The notes beneath the pieces were generated by a model. The model searched no databases. It was not told where the DNA came from and saw only the letters and a program-made list of their open reading frames with translations. The position numbers and the translations under genes are program-made. From a virus, in IMG/VR virus record IMGVR_UViG_3300046694_000166, positions 1-43,280 of that record: a stretch of DNA of 43,280 nucleotides; one strand, written 5' to 3'. Below, piece after piece: positions 32,012 to 38,033 of the stretch (positions are counted from its first letter, which is position 1; every line of letters starts with the position of its first letter).

Positions 32012-32995
32012 TTAACCGATGACGTGGACGACGCTGTCGTCGTGGGCGTCGCGTTCGCGGTCGCGTTGCTCAGCGGCCTGGACGTTGGCGCGGACGCGGT
32101 CGACAGCGCTGCTGCTGCCACCTCGTGGACTCGCTGCATGGTCGTTCTCCGGAATGATGGGTTCGCCACGGCTGTGGCGGTTCAGCGCTGTGGTCAGCGC
32201 CCAGGTGAAAGGGTTTTGTTTGCGCTTGGCGATGCCTTCGTCCGCAACGCGGAGCAGCTGGTCGACGGAGATCTCCAGCGCCAGACAGGTGAGGAGATCC
32301 GGGTGCTGCGGATTGACGCGAGCAATGCCCCTATTGCGCAGTTCGAGGCAGAACGCCCCTGCCGCTGTCGTTTCGCCTGTAGCTACGGAGGGGGGTACCT
32401 CAGTACTACCTACTAAGTTATTGGGGTCTGGGGTCTGGGGTCTGGAAGCCGTAACATCACGGTGCACGTCGTCACGTTCGTCACGGTGTGCGTCACGTTT
32501 GCCGTCACGCTCTGCGTCACGCCCGTCACGCCTGTCGTCACGCTTTTGGCGTGACGCTATAGCCATGACAGCGGCCTCCAACTCCTCCGCTTTGGCGTTG
32601 AAATCCAACACAATGCCGTGCTCGCGGAGCAGCTCGAACATGGCCGAACGCCTTTCCCTGTAACGCTTTGCGCGTTCTGCCTGGGTGGCCTTTCGCTCAG
32701 TCGGCGAGGCCTCCATGCGGGCGGATGCCTTGCTGATTTCATCGTCGGCGCGGCGGTTATGACGGAGGCCGTCATCACCCACCGGAAAGAACTTCTCAGC
32801 GACCCTTTTCACGGCCTCTTTTTCAGCGGTTTTCGTCGCGGAAACGATGGTGAAAAGCTCGTCGAGTTTGGCCGGCAGCGCCTCTTCCTCGGCGTAGTAA
32901 GTCATCAGCAGACGAAGGTATGCCCCGTGCTCGACGAGCGTGAGCCGGGTCGTATCACGCAAGTAATCGCCCGGGTATAACTCGAAGTAATTCAT
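32012..32995 (-). CDS. DUF1376-type replication initiator-like protein
   Basis: 327 aa from ATG 32995. The N-terminal ~90 residues are DUF1376 (MNYFELYPGDYLRDTTRLTL; GAYLRLLMTYYAEEEALP), common in phage initiator proteins. A highly charged linker of Arg-Asp repeats (KRDDRRDGRDAERDGKRD onward) lies at about 147-175. The C-terminal part (NPQHPDLLTCLALEISVDQLL) resembles initiator C-domains that contact the loader. The gene contains iteron-like repeats, as lambda O does. Confidence 0.82.
   Translation of the reverse strand: MNYFELYPGDYLRDTTRLTLVEHGAYLRLLMTYYAEEEALPAKLDELFTIVSATKTAEKEAVKRVAEKFFPVGDDGLRHNRRADDEISKASARMEASPTERKATQAERAKRYRERRSAMFELLREHGIVLDFNAKAEELEAAVMAIASRQKRDDRRDGRDAERDGKRDAHRDERDDVHRDVTASRPQTPDPNNLVGSTEVPPSVATGETTAAGAFCLELRNRGIARVNPQHPDLLTCLALEISVDQLLRVADEGIAKRKQNPFTWALTTALNRHSRGEPIIPENDHAASPRGGSSSAVDRVRANVQAAEQRDRERDAHDDSVVHVIG
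32422..32556. repeat. Iteron-like repeats in replication gene, candidate origin
   Basis: CGTCACG occurs seven times directly (starting at 32470, 32479, 32491, 32503, 32515, 32524, 32536) and once inverted at 32550-32556. Just left of it, at 32422-32445, GGGTCTG is repeated three times in tandem, next to a short AT-richer stretch around 32405-32424. Repeats inside an initiator-like gene recall lambda ori inside gene O. The spacings (9 or 12) are multiples of three, so protein repetition (Arg-Asp) could also be the cause. Confidence 0.5.
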
Positions 32996-33348
32996 CCACG
33001 GGCACCTGCAAAGGTCGTGGAGCGCCAGAGGATGCAGATGGACGCGTGGCGCCGACGGCTGCGTGCCATACCGCAGGGTTCGATTACGCCGGCGTTCTGC
33101 GCCTTGACGTACAGCGAGCCCCACGCGCGGTCGGTGGGCGGCTGCGGGAAGCTGGTGTCGAGCTTGCTGGCGTCGCTCACGTCCTCCGACTGGAAGGTGG
33201 CGTGGCGCTTGGCGAAGTCGAGGAGGAACGCGTACGCGCAATCGGGCCAGTCGATGCAGTCATGCGCCGCGTGATCGGTAGCGCGCTGCATGCCGGCGTT
33301 CCGATCCGCCCTGGCTGCTGCGAAGTTGAAAACCCCCTGCCCGTCCAT
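32992..33348 (-). CDS. Hypothetical replication-region protein
   Basis: 118 aa from ATG 33348 (MDGQGVFNFAAARADRNAGM). The core (FLLDFAKRHATFQSEDVSDA ... RAWGSLYVKAQNAGVIEPCG) looks like a winged helix-turn-helix and belongs to a protein type often found before initiator genes in proteobacterial phages. The start is two bases after the upstream stop; its stop overlaps the initiator's ATG. Confidence 0.75.
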   Translation of the reverse strand: MDGQGVFNFAAARADRNAGMQRATDHAAHDCIDWPDCAYAFLLDFAKRHATFQSEDVSDASKLDTSFPQPPTDRAWGSLYVKAQNAGVIEPCGMARSRRRHASICILWRSTTFAGARG

Positions 33349-33350
33349 GG

Positions 33351-33983
33351 TCAAGCCTGCTGCATCAGGAAGGCATAGACGTCCTGGATGGCCTGCTGCG
33401 CGGTGCAGATGCGCGCGAGTGCTTCGTGCTCCATGCGCGCCTCGATGGCATCGTCCATCAGGTGAGTGAGCGTGCGTGTCAGGCTGTGCGACGTGTGCAT
33501 GGCACGCTTAACCAGGCGTGCCTGGTGCGTGGCCTCGATCGACGCGCTGTCGGGCAGCTCGCAGGCTGTCGTGGTGGTGGGCGCGGACCTCGGCCGGGTC
33601 GCAGGCTGCTTACCGACACGCTCGACCGCAACACGCACTTCTTCCTGGATGACTTTCGGTGGCGCCGGCGCGAGCTCTTCCACTTTGGCCGGCAACGCCG
33701 CAGCGACAGCCACTTCCGGCTGGGCGACTTTCGGTACATCTGCCGTCGGTTCGTCCAGCGGACCGATGTCCGCGGCTGGTGCGGCGTCCGGATTGACCAT
33801 CCAGTACACCATCCGGCCCTCTTCCATCGCGCGGCCGAAGGCGCCCTTCTTCGTATGCTGGATGCAGATCGCCTGCACGAAGCTCTTGTCGGCCAGGCCG
33901 CCGATCGCGTCGGCGATTTCCGCTACGCTCATGCGGTCGCCGGACTTGGCCAGCGTGTTGCGGATCTCTTGCGAGACGTTCAT
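33351..33983 (-). CDS. wHTH-like phage protein, unknown
   Basis: 210 aa. The N-terminal ~65 residues (IRNTLAKSGDRMSVAEIADAI, KKGAFGRAMEEGRMVYWM) have the pattern of a winged helix-turn-helix. A Pro/Ala/Val-rich linker (about 70-145) and a helical C-terminus follow. Probably DNA-binding or replication-associated. It overlaps the upstream small ORF by ATGA. Confidence 0.7.
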   Translation of the reverse strand: MNVSQEIRNTLAKSGDRMSVAEIADAIGGLADKSFVQAICIQHTKKGAFGRAMEEGRMVYWMVNPDAAPAADIGPLDEPTADVPKVAQPEVAVAAALPAKVEELAPAPPKVIQEEVRVAVERVGKQPATRPRSAPTTTTACELPDSASIEATHQARLVKRAMHTSHSLTRTLTHLMDDAIEARMEHEALARICTAQQAIQDVYAFLMQQA

Positions 33984-34129
33984 GGGTGCTCCGATCGGAA
34001 CCGCAGCAGCGCGCAGCAGGCCTGGATCCAGGCGTTCTGCTCGGAGGCGGTGAAGTGGTAGGAATTGCGCGCAGCAGCGAGTGGCGCATGCGCCCGGCGG
34101 ACGGAAAGACGGAACATGCGGCGGCGCAT
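33980..34129 (-). CDS. Small basic protein, 49 aa
   Basis: MRRRMFRLSVRRAHAPLAAA start; a central YHFTASEQNAWIQACCALLRFR. The ATG shares a base with the stop of the CII-like gene and its TGA overlaps the next ATG, so it exactly fills the gap. That packing is the main evidence; the function is unknown. Confidence 0.65.
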   Translation of the reverse strand: MRRRMFRLSVRRAHAPLAAARNSYHFTASEQNAWIQACCALLRFRSEHP

Positions 34130-34566
34130 CAGGGCGTGCGTCCGTTCAGTGCATCGGTCAGCACGCGTACCTTGGTGCGCTCGGCCTCGAGCGCTTCCGT
34201 GGCCTGGCGCAGTGCCTGCTCGGTTTCGGATTCACGCTTGCGCAGGCTGGCCACGTCATAGCCGCGGTGGTGCGACAACCAGATCAGCGGCGCTTCGTTG
34301 CCGCACAGATCCATCAGCGCGCTGAGCTTGTCGACGGGGAAATGCGCCTCGCCGCGGTGGATCCGCGACCAGTGGCCAGCGTCTATATCGAGCGCGGAAT
34401 AGACCTGCTTGTCAGCCTCGAAACCGCCCAGGGAAATGCACAACTTGATGGCCGCGAGCATGCTGGGCTGCGCGATCACGAGCTTCGGGTCTACGCTCTG
34501 GGTGGTCCTCACCAGGCGAAGTGACAACTGGGGGTCGGCAAAGGCCGGCCCGACATTTGACTTCAT
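34129..34566 (-). CDS. CII-like / HTH regulatory protein
   Basis: 145 aa. The middle contains a helix-turn-helix-like GGFEADKQVYSALDIDAGHWSRI with HRGEAHFPVDKLSALMDLCGNEA, followed by a C-terminal coiled coil (RKRESETEQALRQATEALEAER). It is the third gene of the leftward operon after Cro, the place of cII in lambdoid phages. A role in lysogeny choice is inferred from position and DNA-binding pattern. Confidence 0.7.
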   Translation of the reverse strand: MKSNVGPAFADPQLSLRLVRTTQSVDPKLVIAQPSMLAAIKLCISLGGFEADKQVYSALDIDAGHWSRIHRGEAHFPVDKLSALMDLCGNEAPLIWLSHHRGYDVASLRKRESETEQALRQATEALEAERTKVRVLTDALNGRTP

Positions 34567-34769
34567 TTGACGGTCCTCGTCAGTGCAAAAAGTGGGGTAT
34601 GGGACATGACCAAACGAGACACACGCATGCCCGACAAGCCAAAGCCGCCGGCGCCATTGGTGTGGGAGAGCGAGGCGGCGAACGATCCAGCGCCGCCAGT
34701 GGTGGTGCCGCTGCCAGCACCTACCTCAAAGCCGCCGCCCGATCCGGTGCCTGGCGCCGACTGAGCCAT
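34563..34769 (-). CDS. Small Gly-rich protein, unknown
   Basis: 68 aa (MAQSAPGTGSGGGFEVGAGS start), Gly/Ser/Ala-rich and probably disordered. The evidence for it is packing: ATG lies three bases after the cro stop, and its TGA overlaps the CII-like ATG (ATGA). A Pro-rich ORF on the opposite strand (from ATG 34605) competes for the same bases but is antisense to the operon. Confidence 0.45.
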   Translation of the reverse strand: MAQSAPGTGSGGGFEVGAGSGTTTGGAGSFAASLSHTNGAGGFGLSGMRVSRLVMSHTPLFALTRTVK

Positions 34770-34772
34770 GGG

Positions 34773-34997
34773 CTATGCCGCCTGCTCTTGCGTCTTCGTC
34801 AGGCGCGGCGGGGGCAACACGCCCGTCGAGAACAGGTTGTGCAAGCGCACCGCCGCCATGCCGCGCGGCTCTTTGCTGCGACCCTGCTTGATGTCGCTCA
34901 ACGACGACGGGTTCGGTATGCCGATCGCTCGAGCTATGGCCGTGAGCGACCAACCACGATCTTCGAGCGCTGCGATCTTGTCTGCCCAGGTTTCCAT
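34773..34997 (-). CDS. Cro-like HTH regulator
   Basis: 74 aa from ATG 34997 (METWADKIAALEDRGWSLTA). A helix-turn-helix (WSLTAIARAIGIPNPSSLSDI) is followed by basic SKEPRGMAAVRLHNL. It is divergent from the CI-like repressor across a 65-bp operator region and is the first leftward gene, so it should oppose the repressor. The predicted transcription start nearly coincides with the ATG. The upstream ATG at 35021 lies within the promoter and is rejected. Confidence 0.82.
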   Translation of the reverse strand: METWADKIAALEDRGWSLTAIARAIGIPNPSSLSDIKQGRSKEPRGMAAVRLHNLFSTGVLPPPRLTKTQEQAA

Positions 34998-35004
34998 GAA
35001 GCAT

Positions 35005-35062
35005 ATCTTATGGCATCCCATAGACGAGCGTCAACGTCATCCCATAACGCGATTCCATAACC
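35005..35062. promoter_or_regulatory. cI-cro operator/promoter region
   Basis: Leftward promoter: TTGACG (35029-35034), 18-base spacer, TAAGAT (35005-35010). Operator 1 is the palindromic TATGGCATCCCATA at 35009-35022, overlapping the -10. Two related half-matches, both of form AACGyNATyCCATA, lie at 35033-35046 and 35046-35059, toward the repressor gene. The 14-mer operator recurs exactly at 36247-36260. Confidence 0.75.
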
Positions 35063-35605
35063 ATGTCGACCATGACGATAGGAGAAAGAATCAAGCAGGC
35101 CAGAAAGGCTCGGGACCTGAGCCGAGTGGAGCTTGCGCGCGCCACGGGTATCCCCTACCCGACGCTCGCCGGCATCGAGAACGGCGACCAAAGCGCCAGT
35201 ACTCGCCTGCACGTCATCGCCAGCGCGCTTAATGTGCGCGTTGAGTGGCTGGAAACCGGCAAAGGATGCCGCGACGCCTCGGAAGCCTCGCCGGATGCGA
35301 TCTCTCACGCCGTGAGATTGGACCCCCAGATGATTGCCGACACCGCTTGGGCACTGCGTACTGCCTACGAAGCCGTAGGTCGTGTGTTTGTCCTTGAGGA
35401 GGAGCCGGAACGCTTTTTGCAGATGTACTTGGCGCGCGCTGAGATCAGCGATCTGAGCACGCCCGACAACATGGCGAAATTAGTGCTCAAGGCATCCAGC
35501 GTGGCGAATTCAGAGGGGAAAGGCGTTGAAGAACGAGGCGGCACGGTGCCAGCTCCTGGCACTCATAAGAAGGACCTGGCCAGAGGAGCTCGCCGTAAAG
35601 GCTGA
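35063..35605 (+). CDS. CI-like XRE repressor
   Basis: 180 aa. The N-terminal XRE helix-turn-helix domain spans about 4-62 (IGERIKQARKARDLSRVELA, GIPYPTLAGIENGDQ, LNVRVEWLETGKG). The C-terminal ~115 residues show no Ser-Lys S24/LexA-type peptidase signature, so RecA-stimulated self-cleavage is not expected from sequence. It is divergent from cro across shared operators and so should maintain lysogeny. The ATG at 35063 has little leader; ATG 35072 is an alternative. Confidence 0.85.
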   Translation: MSTMTIGERIKQARKARDLSRVELARATGIPYPTLAGIENGDQSASTRLHVIASALNVRVEWLETGKGCRDASEASPDAISHAVRLDPQMIADTAWALRTAYEAVGRVFVLEEEPERFLQMYLARAEISDLSTPDNMAKLVLKASSVANSEGKGVEERGGTVPAPGTHKKDLARGARRKG

Positions 35606-35723
35606 GCTTCGGGTCGTCGGTGGCGAGGGAGCCAAAATCTCGACAGGCGGCGAGCCTGTCCAGGCCCAAACAGTCAAGAAACTATCGCCACGAGAATGGC
35701 GTCGAAGGGCAGCCGGCGCGTAA
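35526..35723 (+). CDS. Possible small ORF overlapping repressor 3' end
   Basis: A 65-aa frame with TTG start at 35526, preceded by GAGGGGAAAGG inside the repressor gene and ending 50 bases before the lipoprotein gene. It has a basic C-terminus (KKLSPREWRRRAAGA). Rare start and out-of-frame overlap make it doubtful; the purine-rich site before TTG is its only support. Otherwise 35606-35772 holds no gene I can see. Confidence 0.3.
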   Translation: MKNEAARCQLLALIRRTWPEELAVKAELRVVGGEGAKISTGGEPVQAQTVKKLSPREWRRRAAGA

Positions 35724-35772
35724 GCGATGCGGCGCGTGATCGATCATCCGTACGTCTGCAAGGGGAAGTGTG

Positions 35773-36141
35773 ATGAAGCGTTTGTTTGCGGTCGCAGTCG
35801 TTGTCGTGTCATTGGCCGGCTGTGTCTCCGCCGGCACTAAGGTGGATCCTAACGTCGTCAGCAGCTTTCAGCCGGGCGTGACCACGCTCGACCAGGCCGA
35901 GGCGAAGCTGGGCACGCCCAACTCCGTAACAAAGCTGCCCGACGGCACCACCGTCATTGGCTATGCGTTTACGCACGCCCAAGCGAGCGGCTCCAGCTAC
36001 ATCCCGGTTGTCGGGGCTTTCGTCGGCCACTCCGACGCCAACACCGTCATCGCCACGCTGACCTTCGACAAGGGCGGCAAGTACGTGCAGTCCTCGACGA
36101 CGACGAGCCAGACCAAGGCCGGAATGTTCACCAGCCAGTAA
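35773..36141 (+). CDS. BamE/SmpA-OmlA-like lipoprotein
   Basis: 122 aa from ATG 35773 with AAGGGGAAG upstream. The signal peptide ends in lipobox SLAGC (MKRLFAVAVVVVSLAGCVSA), so it should be an outer-membrane or inner-membrane lipoprotein. The middle (FQPGVTTLDQAEAKLGTPNSV) is the SmpA/OmlA motif of BamE-like proteins. The gene lies beside the repressor with its own terminator, the usual place for lysogenic-conversion genes. Altering the envelope or blocking superinfection is a hypothesis. Confidence 0.82.
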   Translation: MKRLFAVAVVVVSLAGCVSAGTKVDPNVVSSFQPGVTTLDQAEAKLGTPNSVTKLPDGTTVIGYAFTHAQASGSSYIPVVGAFVGHSDANTVIATLTFDKGGKYVQSSTTTSQTKAGMFTSQ

Positions 36142-36167
36142 CTGGCGCGGCCAGTTCGACGAGCTCA

Positions 36168-36191
36168 AGCCCGCCCAGCGCGGGCTTTTTT
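36168..36191 (+). terminator. Terminator after lipoprotein gene
   Basis: Stem AGCCCGC/GCGGGCT with loop CCAGC, followed by six T. It separates the repressor/lipoprotein transcript from the early promoter that follows. Confidence 0.85.
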
Positions 36192-36221
36192 GTGCCAGCA
36201 GGATCTGCCGCAGAGAAATAT

Positions 36222-36262
36222 TATGGGATTCCATTGACAGCTTAATTATGGCATCCCATAAT
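36222..36262 (+). promoter_or_regulatory. Rightward early promoter with two operators (pL-like)
   Basis: TTGACA (36234-36239), 17-base spacer, CATAAT (36257-36262), close to the sigma-70 consensus. TATGGGATTCCATT at 36222-36235 overlaps the -35, and TATGGCATCCCATA at 36247-36260 overlaps the -10 and is identical to operator 1 at the switch. The switch regulators should therefore control the whole rightward operon, including the DGR. Confidence 0.82.
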
Positions 36263-36295
36263 CCGCTTCGAGCCACCCACTGGCAGGAGCGAACC

Positions 36296-36502
36296 ATGAG
36301 CGCGAGCTGGACGTCCGAACCGATCCGAATCAACGACGACACCTGCGTCGACGTGAGCGCCGACGAGCACGGCGTGGTGCTGGGCCAGCAGGGCGCAGCA
36401 TGGCTCGAAGACCTCCACCTCGAGCCGGAGCTGGCCATCGAACTGGCCGAAGCACTCACCACCGGTGCCGCGAAGTGCCTGGCCGCGCGGGGAAACGCAT
36501 GA
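36296..36502 (+). CDS. Small acidic early protein
   Basis: 68 aa from ATG 36296 with CAGGAG upstream (MSASWTSEPIRINDDTCVDV). It is acidic, probably alpha/beta, and the first gene of the repressor-controlled operon. No family is recognised. First early genes of phages often encode anti-host or anti-defence factors; nothing in the sequence proves that here. Confidence 0.7.
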   Translation: MSASWTSEPIRINDDTCVDVSADEHGVVLGQQGAAWLEDLHLEPELAIELAEALTTGAAKCLAARGNA

Positions 36503-36768
36503 GCGCCCATCCCGTATTCGTCCCCGCGCTGCGCGCTTTCGGTGGCGCCGCCTACGACCAGGTCGCGCACCTCGATCAGAAAGCCGTGATCGCTGTTCCG
36601 CGCATCGAAGTCGACCTGCCCAGCCATAACCCGGGTGATGCCGAGACCTGGCGCACGGCTGTCCTCACCGACGACCAGGTGCGCCTGGCGTACGAAACCT
36701 TGGCCAAGAGCTTCAGCGACGAGTTCGAAACGATCGCCACGAAGATCGCCACAGGTGAGCTCGCATGA
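36499..36768 (+). CDS. Small early protein, unknown
   Basis: 89 aa from ATG 36499, overlapping the previous stop (ATGA). Sequence MSAHPVFVPALRAFGGAAYD start, helical C-terminus (YETLAKSFSDEFETIATKIA). No known domain. Its stop overlaps the next gene's start. Confidence 0.7.
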   Translation: MSAHPVFVPALRAFGGAAYDQVAHLDQKAVIAVPRIEVDLPSHNPGDAETWRTAVLTDDQVRLAYETLAKSFSDEFETIATKIATGELA

Positions 36769-36878
36769 ACCGCCCCGACTTCAATGATCGCTGCGACCAG
36801 TCGCGCCTCCTCTGGGTCGCTATCACCGTCCTGTTCGCCGTCGGCTACGTCGCCGCTCTTCTAGGTGTGCGCCCATGA
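36765..36878 (+). CDS. 37-aa single-TM protein
   Basis: MNRPDFNDRCDQSRLLWVAI start with a transmembrane helix (LLWVAITVLFAVGYVAALLG). It overlaps both neighbours by four bases (ATGA), strong evidence that it is translated. Function unknown. Confidence 0.65.
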   Translation: MNRPDFNDRCDQSRLLWVAITVLFAVGYVAALLGVRP

Positions 36879-37108
36879 GCGTCTTCGCCGAGGTGGCAAT
36901 GATGACGCCGGCACAGCGCGAGCAGCTGATCGCCGATGCAAGCAACGAACGCCAGCGCGACATCGATCGCGCCCTGCGTGATCTCGAAAAGCGCCTGCGG
37001 ATACGCCGCATCGCTTCCCTTATGCCGGCCGAGCAGGCGGACCTCCCTCCGTCGCTTACCCCTGGGCACGCTTCGGCCGGCGCCTCTCACCAGGAGCAGA
37101 CGCCATGA
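36875..37108 (+). CDS. Small charged helical protein
   Basis: 77 aa. The central part (QLIADASNERQRDIDRALRD) is a charged helix, likely coiled coil, and the C-terminus is Pro/Ser/Gln-rich. It overlaps neighbours by ATGA on both sides. No family is recognised. Confidence 0.65.
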   Translation: MSVFAEVAMMTPAQREQLIADASNERQRDIDRALRDLEKRLRIRRIASLMPAEQADLPPSLTPGHASAGASHQEQTP

Positions 37109-37290
37109 AGCATCCCGCCTCGCTCGTCGTCCACACGCCGAAAGGCCCGGAGTCGTGCTGCGACAAGCACGCGGCTCAGCTCCGCGGCGCGATGTTCCTC
37201 CTCGGCGCATGCGTCTACACGGTGCCGGCTGCGGCCGACGCCCAGTGCGCCAACTGCGTCAACGAAGCGAAGAAAACGGAGGTTGCATGA
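37105..37290 (+). CDS. Small Cys-rich protein
   Basis: 61 aa with SCCDKH, GACVY and CANCVNEA, two Cys pairs that could bind zinc (the C-terminal CANC is typical of small zinc ribbons). It overlaps neighbours by four bases at both ends. Function unknown. Confidence 0.65.
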   Translation: MKHPASLVVHTPKGPESCCDKHAAQLRGAMFLLGACVYTVPAAADAQCANCVNEAKKTEVA

Positions 37291-37532
37291 AACCGCTGCT
37301 CTCGATCTTCCACACGCGCCGCCAGAGCTTCCACGGCTGCGATCAGCCCACGGAGGCGGAACGGATGGCGCGCTACAGCGCGCGCCACGCCGAAGAGATG
37401 CAGCAGCGCGAGAACGCCGGTGCCGCCGCTCCCCGTGTGCGCCTGGTCGACGGCCGTCCGGTGCTCATCGCACTCGACGGCAAGCCCAACGCGCTGCCGA
37501 AAGACCAGCAGAAGTCCGAAGACCAGCAGTAA
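37287..37532 (+). CDS. Small protein, unknown
   Basis: 81 aa from ATG 37287 (MKPLLSIFHTRRQSFHGCDQ), with a charged helix (TEAERMARYSARHAEEMQQR), a short beta-like RVRLVDGRPVLIALDGK and a polar tail. It is directly upstream of the first DGR target gene. No family is recognised. Confidence 0.65.
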   Translation: MKPLLSIFHTRRQSFHGCDQPTEAERMARYSARHAEEMQQRENAGAAAPRVRLVDGRPVLIALDGKPNALPKDQQKSEDQQ

Positions 37533-37557
37533 CCACGATTCCATCAAGGAGAAAAGC

Positions 37558-37977
37558 ATGTCCCGTTTCACGAAGCTCGACGCCGCCCTGCAGCCACTTC
37601 CCGCCGATGCCACCGGCCATGTCGCCGTGTTGGACAACCAGCTCAACCTTATCTGGAGCGTCGACAACGTCGGCGGCAAGCGCCTGAATTGGGCTGAAGC
37701 GAAGGAAGCCGTGGCCACGCTCGACCTGGGCGGCAAGACCGACTGGCGCCTGCCCACCGTCGAGGAACTCTTTCTGCTCGCCGATCGCACGCGCTTCGAG
37801 CCCGCGATCGACACCGACGCCTTCCCGGCTTGTGAGTCGAGCTTCTACTGGAGCGGCACTGCGGATGCGTCGTCTTCGGACTGCGCCTGGGGCGTCGGTT
37901 TCCACGGCGGCAGTTCCGGCTGGAGCGACGTCGACGACGAGGCGTTCGTGCGTGCGGTGCGCGCGCCCAGTCAGTAA
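37558..37977 (+). CDS. DGR variable protein 1 (DUF1566/C-type-lectin-like)
   Basis: 139 aa from ATG 37558 with AAGGAGAA upstream. The body matches DUF1566/Lcl C-terminal-type domains: LNWAEAKEAV, KTDWRLPTVEEL, FPACESSFYWSG. The last ~37 residues are encoded by VR1 and end RAVRAPSQ. Such folds hold diversified residues on a ligand-binding face. No signal peptide, lipobox or transmembrane helix is visible, so a cytoplasmic or virion-borne role is more likely than self-export. It is transcribed with early recombination genes, away from and opposite to the tail genes. The ligand is unknown. Confidence 0.9.
   Translation: MSRFTKLDAALQPLPADATGHVAVLDNQLNLIWSVDNVGGKRLNWAEAKEAVATLDLGGKTDWRLPTVEELFLLADRTRFEPAIDTDAFPACESSFYWSGTADASSSDCAWGVGFHGGSSGWSDVDDEAFVRAVRAPSQ
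37867..37971 (+). repeat. DGR variable repeat 1 (VR1)
   Basis: Aligned to TR 49-153 with no gaps. Fifteen differences are found, all at TR adenines: 14 A to G and one A to C (TR position 85). The 81 non-adenine positions are unchanged. VR1 encodes the C-terminal end of the 139-aa DUF1566-like protein. Homology extends a little upstream, to TR 46. Confidence 0.95.
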
Positions 37978-37989
37978 TTGGCCTTTTGG
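37972..37989 (+). promoter_or_regulatory. Conserved block after VR1 (IMH 3' part)
   Basis: The 18 bases following VR1, starting CAGTAATTGG, are identical to those following VR2 at 42683-42700 and absent from the TR. The block includes the stop codon and runs 12 bases into non-coding sequence, so protein constraint does not explain it. It probably forms the target-side part of the initiation-of-mutagenic-homology element. I see no strong GC-rich hairpin like the one downstream of VR in phage BPP-1. Confidence 0.65.
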
Positions 37990-38033
37990 GAATGCCTTTC
38001 AACGTGCCGGCATCGCCGGAGAAGGAATCATCG

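Noticed and set aside
32470-32556. CRISPR array
   Set aside because: The 7-base repeats with 2-5-base gaps are far too short and lie inside a coding gene; they are iteron-like or protein-repeat sequence.
5482-34000. A third variable repeat in a tail gene
   Set aside because: I looked on both strands for the GC-rich TR end (131-153) and saw only the TR and the two VRs; a computed search would settle it.
34605-34764. Pro-rich plus-strand ORF between cro and the CII-like gene
   Set aside because: It is antisense to the leftward operon, has no convincing promoter, and competes with a minus-strand ORF that fits exactly between neighbours by start/stop overlap.
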